Positions 26,374 through 35,224 of a stretch of DNA of 64,000 nucleotides are shown here, one piece after another. The notes beneath the pieces were generated by a model that saw only the letters and a program-made list of their open reading frames with translations, was not told the DNA's origin and made no database searches. Both the position numbers and the translations under genes were made by a program. This DNA is from an uncultured Bdellovibrionales bacterium (lineage in GTDB: Bacteria; Bdellovibrionota; FAC87; UBA2466), in contig CALCZU010000030.1 in assembly GCA_937903155.1 (NCBI GenBank), positions 1 to 64,000 on the forward strand, in the 5' to 3' direction. How positions within the stretch are numbered: position 1 is the stretch's first letter; the number at the start of each line of letters is the position of its first letter.

Positions 26374-27318
26374 TTAGCGTCCCAATGAAATGCCAATGTG
26401 TGCGCCTGCGTAACCTTTGTTAATCGTGGGATCTTCTTTATCAGGCGAAAAATAAAGGGCTTCAAATCCTATTAAAGCGAAAGAACCTAAGAAGAATTCT
26501 AATGACGCTCTTCCTGCAAAACCTTTTCCGCCTCCGCCAAAGGCGTAGCCTAAACCTGGGTTAAAGGCGTAACTTAAAAAACTGTGTCCGAAGCGTCCAC
26601 GAAATGAAAGTGTCGGGCAAATCGAGAGAATCGTTCCATCTCCAAAAGTTGCTCCCATCGTTAACCCAGCTTTCGCAAATCCTACTTCTTCTAAAAGTGC
26701 TAAGCCGACGGCATTTGAAAAGGAGGAACTTCCCCCCGTTGCTGTGGAAGTGCCACCGAACAGCTTCCCAGATCCTAAAGTGAATAAAAACTGGACTGAG
26801 CTATCCTGAAAACTTAGAGCCGGCACTGAGAATCGCTCCGCACCCATTAAATCACCCGAAGGATTTTTGTAGAGACTGGCTTGCGCAATCAGATTCATTT
26901 TTGTTCGGTAGATTTCTACAATCAAAAACGATTCGACAGGATAGCGTTTTCCCATCGTCTTAATATGTTCGATGTCGGGGGCACCTTTACTGATCACCAC
27001 TCTGTCATCCGAGACATTGACTTGAGGGGTTCGGCATTCCGAACAGGAAGACACTTTTGTAATTCCTTTGTTGGCGAGACCCTTCATAATTTCATTTTCA
27101 ACGATATTGCTGAAGTCTTGATCCAAAGGATAATTGGTATGTACGTAAAAGATTCCGACGGAATTTGGACGGGTCTCTAGGTTTGCGATCCAATTGGCCG
27201 TTTCTTCTCCGATAATAGAGCCTGCTCGAAACTCAGCCTCCTCCGGAGCGCGAGCGAAAAGATTCGCCCCAAATAAGAGAACTACAAGCCACGCAAATTT
27301 AATCTGATAATTTTTCAT
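26374..27318 (-). CDS. Outer-membrane-like protein with a FlgO/CsgG-like N-terminal domain
   Basis: First gene of the motor operon. After a signal peptide (ending LFARA) residues 40-150 form an alpha/beta region (SVGIFYVHTNYPLD, IVENEIMKGLANKGI, ESFLIVEIYRTKMNLIAQASLY) that resembles the FlgO/CsgG type of outer-membrane-associated domain, though weakly. The C-terminal 150 residues are glycine- and aromatic-rich alternating strands (GLTMGATFGDG, FGHSFLSYAFNPGLGYAFGGGG) as in a small beta barrel. Start is uncertain: ATG at 27318 gives the cleanest signal peptide, 27342 is an alternative. It shares a 147-base divergent promoter region with htrA. Confidence 0.65.
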   Translation of the reverse strand: MKNYQIKFAWLVVLLFGANLFARAPEEAEFRAGSIIGEETANWIANLETRPNSVGIFYVHTNYPLDQDFSNIVENEIMKGLANKGITKVSSCSECRTPQVNVSDDRVVISKGAPDIEHIKTMGKRYPVESFLIVEIYRTKMNLIAQASLYKNPSGDLMGAERFSVPALSFQDSSVQFLFTLGSGKLFGGTSTATGGSSSFSNAVGLALLEEVGFAKAGLTMGATFGDGTILSICPTLSFRGRFGHSFLSYAFNPGLGYAFGGGGKGFAGRASLEFFLGSFALIGFEALYFSPDKEDPTINKGYAGAHIGISLGR

Positions 27319-27465
27319 ATTAAAAAGGGTACGAGTATTCATCGGCAAAATATGAAAAATTCTTCACAATGATTTAGGGGGTGTGCGTCAAATTCGTTTA
27401 GGTACTTCGCGAAGAAACTGTCACACATTTCTTTGGGCCTTCGTCTGAAGAGCATGGAGACGCGG

Positions 27466-28638
27466 ATGAAACGCAAAGAGACAAAACATCATTTCTTGTG
27501 GGTCTTATTAGTCTTGGGATGTCTTGCGACGCTATATTTTTCGCAGAGCGCCTATGCTGCTGATGATAGTTTTTTGAGGAAGAGCTCGGAGAGTTTTAGA
27601 GCCGTAGCCAAAAAAGTGGGGCCGTCAGTCGTGACGATTCGCGCGAAACATCAGTCACATCCTTCGAGTCAAAGTCGCTTGGCCCCCCGCCCCGGGGGCC
27701 CGTCATTTAATCACCGATTTAATCCATTTGAAGAATTTATGAGCCCTTTTCAAGTGCCGCCGGGAGCAAATCCTCGTGAAGAGCAGGGCGATTCTTCCGG
27801 CTCTGGATTTGTGATTGATCCGAGAGGTTATATTTTAACGAATTATCATGTTGTTAAAGGCGCTCAGGAGTTCGAAGTCACTCTCCCCGATGATCAAGAA
27901 AAACTGAGCGCCAAATTAATTGGAAAAGATGCGAGAACGGATCTCGCGGTCATTAAAGTGGAAAGCCGGACGTCCCTTTCGGCGATTGTTTGGGAAAATA
28001 CAGACAACGTCGAAGTGGGCGACTGGGCGATCGCGATTGGTAGTCCATTTATGTTGAGTCACTCCGTCACGGCCGGAATCGTGAGTGCAAAAGGGAGAAA
28101 CGCTTCCAATGTCATGGGAGCGGAATTCGGCTACGATTTAATTCAAACCGATGCCGCGATTAATCCCGGCAATTCGGGTGGACCTCTTTGCACACTCGAT
28201 GCAAAAGTCATGGGTGTAAACACAGCGATTTACTCCAAAAGCGGAGGATATATGGGGATCGGGTTTGCGATCCCCTCCTCCACCGCTCGTGAGACCGCTG
28301 AAAAACTCATTCAAAAAGGAAAGGTTGAAAGAGGTTGGATGGGAATTCGTATCGCGCAAACGGATAAGGAATTGTTGAAAGATCTCGGAATTAAATCCGG
28401 CGTTCTTGTTCATGAAGTGGATGAAAACAGTCCTGCTGAGAAAGCCGGGATTCATCCCGGTGATGTCATCGTACAAATTGGCGCCACGGCAATGACTGAA
28501 CCCAATGAAGTCCAAAAGTTTGTCGGTTCAAAAGCACCGCTCGAAAAAATTAAGGTCTCCCTCATCGATTACCAGAATAAGAAGAAGAAAGAAGTGGAGG
28601 TGAAATTAGCAGAAATTCCTGAGCAAAATCCAAACTAA
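27466..28638 (+). CDS. htrA: HtrA/DegP-type periplasmic serine protease
   Basis: An N-terminal membrane or signal segment (FLWVLLVLGCLATLYF) leads into a trypsin-like domain with catalytic His128 (NYHVV), Asp159 (RTDLAVIK) and Ser237 (NPGNSGGP). A single PDZ domain follows (about 285-385: GWMGIRIAQTDKEL, VDENSPAEKAGIHPGDVIV). The single PDZ resembles DegS/DegQ-short forms. It degrades or senses misfolded envelope proteins. A proline/glycine-rich insert (residues 52-88) precedes the catalytic core. The ATG at 27466 is chosen for its GGAG site six bases upstream. A strong terminator follows. Confidence 0.93.
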   Translation: MKRKETKHHFLWVLLVLGCLATLYFSQSAYAADDSFLRKSSESFRAVAKKVGPSVVTIRAKHQSHPSSQSRLAPRPGGPSFNHRFNPFEEFMSPFQVPPGANPREEQGDSSGSGFVIDPRGYILTNYHVVKGAQEFEVTLPDDQEKLSAKLIGKDARTDLAVIKVESRTSLSAIVWENTDNVEVGDWAIAIGSPFMLSHSVTAGIVSAKGRNASNVMGAEFGYDLIQTDAAINPGNSGGPLCTLDAKVMGVNTAIYSKSGGYMGIGFAIPSSTARETAEKLIQKGKVERGWMGIRIAQTDKELLKDLGIKSGVLVHEVDENSPAEKAGIHPGDVIVQIGATAMTEPNEVQKFVGSKAPLEKIKVSLIDYQNKKKKEVEVKLAEIPEQNPN

Positions 28639-28700
28639 CGGCAATTCTTTTAGTGTGGTTAGAAGAATGACCGTATTAATAACTAAATAGAAGATACCAG

Positions 28701-28741
28701 GGCCTTCTTTCTGTCTTTTGGAAAGAAGGCCATCTCTTTTT
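28701..28741 (+). terminator. Rho-independent terminator after htrA
   Basis: A perfect 11-bp stem GGCCTTCTTTC (28701-28711) with GAAAGAAGGCC (28721-28731), nine-base loop, then ATCTCTTTTT. It ends the htrA transcript and isolates it from kdsB. Confidence 0.88.
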
Positions 28742-28820
28742 GTCAGAAGGCACTCAGCCAGGCTCAAAAATGCGTTTTCCTTGAAGTTTTGGGCTGAACG
28801 GGCTATATCATTAGAACATT

Positions 28821-29552
28821 ATGAGTGCTCCTGACGCCGCATTTGCTGTAATTCCCGCTCGGGCACACTCATCTCGATTCCCTTTTAAAGTCATTGCTCC
28901 GATTCTGAATAAACCGATGATCCAACACGTTTGGGAAAATGCGTTGCTCGCTGAAAGTTTAAGCGGAGTGATGATTGCAGTCGACAATGAGGTCGTGGCG
29001 GAAGTGGTTCGCGGGTTTGGCGCCAAAGTCGTGATGACGCCCGAGCTTCCTTCAGGAAGCGATCGCGTCGCATTTGTCGCAAAGGATATCGCGGCCGAGT
29101 TTATTATTAATATCCAAGGCGATGAGCCCTTATTGCCGCCCGAACCGATTGACCTTTTGGTAGAGGCGCTCAAAAATCATCCAGAAGCTTCGATATCGAC
29201 TTTGGCCGTTAAAATGAAATGTCCAGAGACGTTAAAAAACCCAAACGCGGTGAAAGTGGTTTTGAATCAAAAAAATGAGGCTTTGTATTTTTCACGGCAG
29301 CCGATTCAAATAGACCCGGATGGAACTTATTTAAAGCATATCGGAATCTACGGGTACCGACGAGAGGCCTTAATGAAGTTTTGTTCACTTCCTCAAGGAA
29401 AACTTGAGAACACCGAAAAACTCGAGCAATTAAGAGCTTTAGAAAACGGGATGAAAATTCAAGTCGTTGAAATTAAGATGGACACAATCGCTGTCGACAT
29501 CCCAGAAGATTTAAAAAAAGTTGAAATGTACCTAAAAGAAAGAAACTTATGA
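28821..29552 (+). CDS. kdsB: 3-deoxy-manno-octulosonate cytidylyltransferase
   Basis: It activates Kdo as CMP-Kdo for lipid A core synthesis. The N-terminal nucleotide loop FAVIPARAHSSRFPFK fits the family (usually with Gly where Phe stands in FPFK), followed by KPMIQHVWENAL, DNEVV, and INIQGDEPLLPP, the metal-binding block. ENTEKLEQLRALENGMKIQVV is the typical C-terminal motif. Length 243 is normal. It overlaps pyrG by four bases (ATGA), so the enzyme that makes CTP and the one that uses it are translated together. Confidence 0.93.
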   Translation: MSAPDAAFAVIPARAHSSRFPFKVIAPILNKPMIQHVWENALLAESLSGVMIAVDNEVVAEVVRGFGAKVVMTPELPSGSDRVAFVAKDIAAEFIINIQGDEPLLPPEPIDLLVEALKNHPEASISTLAVKMKCPETLKNPNAVKVVLNQKNEALYFSRQPIQIDPDGTYLKHIGIYGYRREALMKFCSLPQGKLENTEKLEQLRALENGMKIQVVEIKMDTIAVDIPEDLKKVEMYLKERNL

Positions 29553-31255
29553 AAACGAAATATATTTTTGTGACGGGAGGAGTTCTTTCCTCATTGGGAA
29601 AAGGTCTCGCGTCGGCTTCTTTAGGGGCATTGCTTGAAAATCGTGGCATTCAAATTACGATGATGAAAATGGATCCTTATTTGAATGTGGATCCTGGAAC
29701 GATGAATCCTTTTCAACATGGCGAAGTTTTTGTGACTGAAGACGGCGCGGAAACCGATCTCGATCTTGGACATTACGAGCGCTTCACGAACGTGAATTTA
29801 AAGCGAGAAAACAGTGTGACCGCCGGTCAAGTTTACGAGACCGTCATCGCTCGCGAACGCCGTGGGGGCTATTTAGGCGGAACGGTTCAAGTCATTCCTC
29901 ACATTACCGATGAAATTAAAGAGAGAGTAAAAAACGCAGCCAAAGGAAAAGAAGTCGCGATTATCGAAATCGGTGGAACCGTCGGCGATATCGAATCCCT
30001 TCCCTTTTTGGAAGCGATTAGACAGTTTCGATTCGATGTGGGAGAAGAAAATGTTTTATTTATTCATCTGACATTGGTTCCTTATCTAGGCCTATCGGGC
30101 GAGTTAAAGACAAAACCCACTCAGCATTCCGTGCAAAAATTGAGAGAGATTGGAATTCAACCCGATTTTCTATTGTGTCGCACCGACCGTGACATCCCAG
30201 AAGATATTAAGGCAAAGATTGCACTCTTTTGTAACATGAAAGCCGAAAATGTAATTACGGCGAGGGACGTCTCTAATATTTATGAAGTGCCTTTGGTTTA
30301 TTACCAGCAACGTTTCGATGAAAAAATCTGTGAACGTTTGCGTCTTAAGAACAAAGCCAAAGGTTTAGACCGCTGGGCTAAAATCGCTCAGATTATCTCC
30401 GCACCCAAAAACGGTGAAATCGAAATCGGAGTGGTTGGAAAGTATGTCGATCTGACCGAGTCTTACAAGAGTGTCAGTGAAGCGCTCGTTCATGGAGGAA
30501 TTGCCAATCAAGTTTTGTTAAAATTGAGATACATCGATTCTGAAAAACTCGAAAAGCAGAAAAATCTTGAAGAGCAACTCGAAGGCCTCTCCGGCATTTT
30601 GGTTCCCGGAGGTTTTGGCCAACGTGGAGTGGAAGGAAAAATCAAAGCCATTCAATACGCAAGAACGCATAAGATTCCTTACTTTGGAATTTGCATCGGT
30701 CTTCAGCTAGCCATCATCGAATATGCGAGAAATATTTGTGGATTAAATAAAGCTACGAGCCGTGAGTTCTCCAATACCGGAGAATTCGTTATTGATTTAA
30801 TGGAAGACCAAAAACGCGTCGATAAACTCGGTGGCAGCATGCGACTGGGTTCTTACCAATGTAAGATCTCAAGCGGAACGATTGCGAACGAAGTTTATGG
30901 TAAAACCGAAATTTCTGAACGTCACAGGCATCGATACGAGGTGAATAACCACTATCGAAAGACTTTAGAAGAAGAAGGCCTCATCGTTTCAGGTGTGAAC
31001 CCGGAGTTGAAACTCGTCGAAATGATCGAAGTTAAAGGTCATCCGTGGTTCTTGGGATGTCAGTTCCATCCCGAATTCAAATCAAAACCCTTTCTGCCCC
31101 ATCCTTTGTTCGTAGGTTTTGTGAAGGCTTCTTTAAAGTATCACGCGTCTAAAGGGATGAAGCCGACGAGAAAAGGGAAAAAGGATTCAAACATTCTCTT
31201 AACGCAAGGTAAGCGCAAAGCCCGTTCGAACAGCTCCCGCGAAGCCCGACTGTGA
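29549..31255 (+). CDS. pyrG: CTP synthase
   Basis: Converts UTP to CTP with ammonia from glutamine. The N-terminal synthetase domain opens with KYIFVTGGVLSSLGKGLASAS, the P-loop-like motif, with MDPYLNVDPGTMNPFQHGEVFVT-type substrate loops next. The C-terminal glutamine amidotransferase has GGFGQRG and the nucleophile Cys in YFGICIGLQLA, with HPEF for the His/Glu pair. About 30 extra basic residues (KPTRKGKKD onward) extend the C-terminus beyond the usual end. It is coupled to kdsB, consistent with CTP demand in LPS synthesis. Confidence 0.96.
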   Translation: MKTKYIFVTGGVLSSLGKGLASASLGALLENRGIQITMMKMDPYLNVDPGTMNPFQHGEVFVTEDGAETDLDLGHYERFTNVNLKRENSVTAGQVYETVIARERRGGYLGGTVQVIPHITDEIKERVKNAAKGKEVAIIEIGGTVGDIESLPFLEAIRQFRFDVGEENVLFIHLTLVPYLGLSGELKTKPTQHSVQKLREIGIQPDFLLCRTDRDIPEDIKAKIALFCNMKAENVITARDVSNIYEVPLVYYQQRFDEKICERLRLKNKAKGLDRWAKIAQIISAPKNGEIEIGVVGKYVDLTESYKSVSEALVHGGIANQVLLKLRYIDSEKLEKQKNLEEQLEGLSGILVPGGFGQRGVEGKIKAIQYARTHKIPYFGICIGLQLAIIEYARNICGLNKATSREFSNTGEFVIDLMEDQKRVDKLGGSMRLGSYQCKISSGTIANEVYGKTEISERHRHRYEVNNHYRKTLEEEGLIVSGVNPELKLVEMIEVKGHPWFLGCQFHPEFKSKPFLPHPLFVGFVKASLKYHASKGMKPTRKGKKDSNILLTQGKRKARSNSSREARL

Positions 31256-31261
31256 TATAAT

Positions 31262-31286
31262 GTTAATCTCATAGACTCAGATTAAC
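31262..31286 (+). other. Hairpin after pyrG, possible weak terminator
   Basis: GTTAATCT (31262-31269) pairs perfectly with AGATTAAC (31279-31286) over a nine-base loop. No T tract follows, so it may be a processing or attenuator hairpin instead of an efficient terminator. Directly downstream (31298-31313) lies a 16-base match to the inverted-repeat family seen at 51.2 kb. Confidence 0.35.
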
Positions 31287-31309
31287 ACTTCTTCCGTCCG
31301 CGCTTCGCA

Positions 31310-32436
31310 ATGACAGAAACAACCACGCAGAAACATTTTTCGACTTTGGATGGGCTGCGAGGACTGGCGGTTTTATACGTTTTTATTTTTCATTTTTCTG
31401 AATTTGAATCTTTTTCGTGGAAAAGCGAAGTTTACTTGAGGTTTGTAAAACTCGGTTGGAGCGGGGTAGATCTTTTCTTTGTCTTGTCTGGTTTTTTGTT
31501 ATCAGGGATTCTTATCGATTCTAAAAACTCTTTTCACTATTACCGAAATTTCTACATCAGACGTAGTTTGCGGATTTTGCCTCTACATTACAGTTTTTTG
31601 ATTTTAACTCTTTTTATTCTACCCCTTTTAAGCGCAGGACTGGCGGATATTGCGCTTCGAGGGCAAAAATACTGGGCGCCTTATTTTTTCTTTCTTGCAA
31701 ATTTTGTGAATATGGCAACTGGCTGGAAGGGAAACTGGCTCGATCCCATGTGGAGCCTCGCGGTCGAAGAGCAGTTTTATTTTTTCTGGCCAAAGATCGT
31801 GAAAAGTCTTTCTCAATCGAAGCTAAAGTTTCTGTGCTTTGCAATCATCCTTATCTGCCCTTTGATTCGCCTTGGCCTCATCGTTTTAGAAGTGAACCCG
31901 CTCATAAATTATGTTTTTATCTTGTCCAGACTCGATGCTTTGGCGGTGGGGGGGCTTGTTGCTATTTTATACCGGGAGAAAAGTAAAATTCTTCTGGACC
32001 GAAATCTAGCGGTTCTGGGCGCGCTATTTGGGGCGGGCATTGCGGTGGTTTATTACACATCCCCGTTTGCGAGAACATTTGCAAGTATGTTCGTGGGTTA
32101 TTCCTTTTTGGCAGTTTTTTATGGGGCCTTACTCGCATCTCTTTTACATCCCGATGAGAAGCATTTAAGAACGCGTGTTTTTTCGTACTTTTTTTAAGGA
32201 TTGTAGGAAAATATAGCTATGGGATTTATTTGTTCCATGTCCCTGTTCGAACCCTGTTAATGCAGTATAAGATTTTCTCAGGCGCGTTCGTGAAATATGG
32301 AATTTCTTTTACCGCCAGTCATTCCCTTTTTGTTTTAATTGGATTTGCCAGCACGTTTTTTTGTGCGTGGGTGAGTTACGAGGGAATGGAAAAAAGATTC
32401 CTAAAATTGAAGCGATTTTTCCCGGCTTCTGCGTGA
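31310..32436 (+). pseudogene. Acyltransferase-3 family membrane protein, interrupted by a frameshift
   Basis: The first frame (31310-32197) encodes FSTLDGLRGLAVLYVFIFHF with the family His, then about eight membrane helices, and stops at TAA right after a run of seven T (32189-32195). The missing end is found in the -1 frame: LRIVGKYSYGIYLFHVPV, the hallmark C-terminal block of the family, continues to 32436. One extra base, or a -1 slip in the T run, restores a 375-residue protein. It may be a decayed gene, a sequencing error in the homopolymer, or slippage-dependent expression. Intact members O-acetylate LPS or other surface sugars. The start codon lies in a repeat remnant. Confidence 0.75.
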
Positions 32437-34017
32437 AGCTTCTTTTTGAATTTTTCCCAATAAGTTTTTTCTCAAGATGGAACTCGCGGTGACAACACCT
32501 GAAAATGCAGCGCCCCCAACACCGACCGTTAGAATATCCTGACCGGTCATAAAAAGATTTTGGATAGGCGTGTGCGAACGTAACCAACGCATCCGAAATC
32601 TTGCGGGGGTATGTTCGAGTCCATAAATTTCGCCTGAAGAGTAATTAGAAAAATGCTGGGTTGAAAGAGGTGTCGAAAATTCGCAAGTGTGGATATGATT
32701 TTTTGCCTGGGGAACAACCTCGAAGAGTTTATTCAAGAGTCTTTGCTTTTGAACCTCTTTGAATTTTTCGTAGTCCTCTCCGCGCTTTTTTAAAGAAGTG
32801 CCATCCCACTTTTTAAACCATTCGAAGGGCGCCATCCCTAAGACTTGAATCGTCGACTGATTGGGGTGGGACTCTTCCCATAGAGGATCCTTCGCTGAAG
32901 GAAATGAAATATAGGCGAAAGGAAGCGGTGCATCCGGATCTAAATGAAAGTTTTCGAAGAGAGAATCGAAATGATAATCCGAATACATCCAGTAGTTAAA
33001 TTTGGGCAAATTCAAATCTTTATCGGAACGATTGAGTCCCACGTAGGCACAAAAATGCGAAATCGACGGTTTGATCGTTTTTAATTGTTGAAGGATAGGA
33101 AAGGGCTTATCGGGAACCTCTTTCAAAAATCGTTCGAAAGTATTGCGGGCTCCCGCATTGCTAATTACTTTGTCAGAAAAAATCTCGTCCCCGTTTTTGA
33201 GGCGCACCCCAACGGCCTTGTTTTTTACAAGAAGGATTTGATCGACTTCCGCCCGCAAGCAGAGTTTTCCCCCGTACTTCGTAAATTCTTCCAAAATTGA
33301 ATGGTGGATTCGCGACGCCCCTCCGCTAGGATAGCTTCCGCCGTTTAAGTAATGACCGGCGACTAACGCGTGCATTGCAAAACTGCTCTTCTTGGGCGGC
33401 AGGCCGTAATCGCCACATTGAGCGGTGAGCACTGAGATCAGTTTTTCATTGTTAGTCAGCCTTCTCAAAACTTCATAGGTTGTTTGGTCTGACCACTTAT
33501 AAAATCCATTTCGTAAGATCCAGCCCACGTATTTACTTAACGGAATGGGCATCGAACGTTCGCCGAAATGCATGAGGGTGCGGAGTCGAACTTTTTTAAG
33601 TAGAGAAAAGTACGATTCGATGGCGGAACGATCGTCGGGGAATTTTTCAACGAGTTTCTGAATCTGGTTTTCTTCTCCCGCGACAAAATCATAAGTGTCG
33701 TTGGCAATCACCACCCGATCGTAGATTTCTCCCATCGGTTCCCACAAAAGCTTCGCATCTGTCAGATAATCAAAAACTTGCCGCAGCTGGGCTTCGGGAC
33801 GGTGGACCTCTCCGACATAGTGGACTCCGACATCCCATTCATAACCTTGTCGTTTAAAAGTATGAGAGAAGCCGCCAGGAAGATAATGGCGTTCTAAAAC
33901 GAGAACCTTTTTCCCCTCTTTTGCAAGGAGGGTGGCCGCCGTAAGACCTCCGATTCCTGAGCCAATGACGATGCAATCATATTTCTCTCGGGCGATAGAT
34001 GGAGAATAGGCATGCAC
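32401..34017 (-). CDS. FAD-dependent phytoene desaturase/retinol saturase-like oxidoreductase
   Basis: The N-terminus carries the FAD-binding dinucleotide motif IGSGIGGLTAATLLAKEG followed by VLERHYLPGG, the CrtI/RetSat signature. The C-terminal GQDILTVGVGGAAFSGVVTAS is the conserved second FAD contact of the same family. About 538 residues is usual. Members desaturate or saturate isoprenoid chains; the exact substrate is not evident and no carotenoid genes flank it. Its 3' end overlaps the restored end of the acyltransferase frame on the other strand by 36 bases. Confidence 0.82.
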   Translation of the reverse strand: MHAYSPSIAREKYDCIVIGSGIGGLTAATLLAKEGKKVLVLERHYLPGGFSHTFKRQGYEWDVGVHYVGEVHRPEAQLRQVFDYLTDAKLLWEPMGEIYDRVVIANDTYDFVAGEENQIQKLVEKFPDDRSAIESYFSLLKKVRLRTLMHFGERSMPIPLSKYVGWILRNGFYKWSDQTTYEVLRRLTNNEKLISVLTAQCGDYGLPPKKSSFAMHALVAGHYLNGGSYPSGGASRIHHSILEEFTKYGGKLCLRAEVDQILLVKNKAVGVRLKNGDEIFSDKVISNAGARNTFERFLKEVPDKPFPILQQLKTIKPSISHFCAYVGLNRSDKDLNLPKFNYWMYSDYHFDSLFENFHLDPDAPLPFAYISFPSAKDPLWEESHPNQSTIQVLGMAPFEWFKKWDGTSLKKRGEDYEKFKEVQKQRLLNKLFEVVPQAKNHIHTCEFSTPLSTQHFSNYSSGEIYGLEHTPARFRMRWLRSHTPIQNLFMTGQDILTVGVGGAAFSGVVTASSILRKNLLGKIQKEASRRSREKSLQF

Positions 34018-34061
34018 CCTTATCCAGTACCTGAGTTCATGAGGGGTGACAACGGGCAGGC

Positions 34062-34094
34062 AAAAAAAAACGACCAGCCCCTAAGGACTGGCCG
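34062..34094 (-). terminator. Rho-independent terminator of the DsbA-like fusion gene
   Basis: On the minus strand a nine-bp stem GGCCAGTCC / GGGCTGGTC (34093-34085 with 34080-34072, two G-U pairs) and a four-base TTAG loop is followed by a run of nine T. On the plus strand the hairpin is followed only by TTTTAAATTT, so it acts mainly for the gene at 34111-35172. Confidence 0.85.
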
Positions 34095-34110
34095 TTTTAA
34101 ATTTCAGAAA

Positions 34111-35172
34111 TTACTTCTTTGCTAAGCGATCGATTTTTTCTTTGAATTTTTCGAAGGGCTGCGCTCCTTGGAGGAGAGCACCATTGATCACGAAAGAAGG
34201 AGTCGCTTGAATTCCGACAGACTCGGATTCTTTGCGGCTTTTGTTAATCAGTTCTTCATGTTTCTTCTTATCAAAGCATTCCGCAAATTTCGTGGCGTCC
34301 ATTCCCAGCTTTCCAGCGTAGGTTTTGAAATCCGCATCTTCGAGTTTTTGTTGGTTTTCGAAAAGCATATCGTGCATTTCCCAGAATTTACCCTGGTCTT
34401 CGGCGCATTGAGCAGCCATGGAAGCCGGGAAAGCGCGTGGGTGATTGGGAAGCGGCATATGTCTGAAAACGATTTTAATTTTTTCAGGACCGAATTCTTT
34501 TTTCAGTCTTTGAATCGTTGGCACCGCTCTCGCGCAGAACGGACATTGGAAATCGGAGAATTCTACGATGGTAATCGGAGCATTCTTATTTCCCCAAGTT
34601 GGGTAACCATCGGTCGTGACTTTGAGGCTTGGCGATTCTGGCTCAGGAATCATGATCTTCACTTTGGAAGTTTCACGAAGTTTTGCGACGTAGGCTTGAC
34701 GTTTTTCGAATTTTTGGCGGTATTTTAAATATTCTTTCACGTCGTCTTTTTTGACTCTCGGATCTTTCAACGAAAGACCTTTGGAAGCTAAAAATTCATC
34801 GATTTGTTTGTCGGTGACTTCAGCGACAACGCCTTGGGATTCTTTATCGAGAAGTTGTTCCATCGAAATATTTTGCTTTTTGGCTTCAATTTCGATCACT
34901 TTTTGATCAACGTATTCGTTGATTGCTTGTTCTTTGGTTCGATAAACTTCTTCTTCGAGATCGAACAAACGAGTTTTGATTGCGGCAAACGCTTCAGAAG
35001 CTTTTACGGAACGGCCTCCGAATTCAGCAACCACCGGATCGCCTCCGCTCATGCTTCCGCCGCCCTTGATTGCCATCGCGCCGATGACACCTACGACGAT
35101 TCCAACTACGACACAAACGCCGTAGATGAGCGAATGGTTAGATCCGCCTTTTGATTGATTTGCCTCAGTCAT
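34111..35172 (-). CDS. Membrane-anchored DsbA-family protein with a SurA-like N-terminal region
   Basis: A membrane helix at about residues 14-36 anchors a periplasmic chain. Residues 45-170 are helical and include VVAEFGGRSVKASEAF and a long EQAINEYVDQKVIEIEAKKQ stretch like the N-terminal chaperone part of SurA/PpiC-type proteins, without a parvulin domain. Residues 180-350 form a DsbA-like thioredoxin fold with active site CPFC (Cys210, Cys213) and GIQATPSFVINGA as the cis-Pro region. Fusion of a chaperone-like arm to a thiol oxidoreductase suggests folding of exported disulfide proteins. It has its own terminator and a GGAG site. Confidence 0.82.
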   Translation of the reverse strand: MTEANQSKGGSNHSLIYGVCVVVGIVVGVIGAMAIKGGGSMSGGDPVVAEFGGRSVKASEAFAAIKTRLFDLEEEVYRTKEQAINEYVDQKVIEIEAKKQNISMEQLLDKESQGVVAEVTDKQIDEFLASKGLSLKDPRVKKDDVKEYLKYRQKFEKRQAYVAKLRETSKVKIMIPEPESPSLKVTTDGYPTWGNKNAPITIVEFSDFQCPFCARAVPTIQRLKKEFGPEKIKIVFRHMPLPNHPRAFPASMAAQCAEDQGKFWEMHDMLFENQQKLEDADFKTYAGKLGMDATKFAECFDKKKHEELINKSRKESESVGIQATPSFVINGALLQGAQPFEKFKEKIDRLAKK

Positions 35173-35224
35173 ACTTCGTTCTCCTAAATAGGGGTAAAAA
35201 ACAATGCGCTAAGACTATCGGCTT

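Noticed and set aside
34062..34094. Terminator also for the plus strand
   Set aside because: On the plus strand only four T follow the stem and no plus-strand gene ends there.
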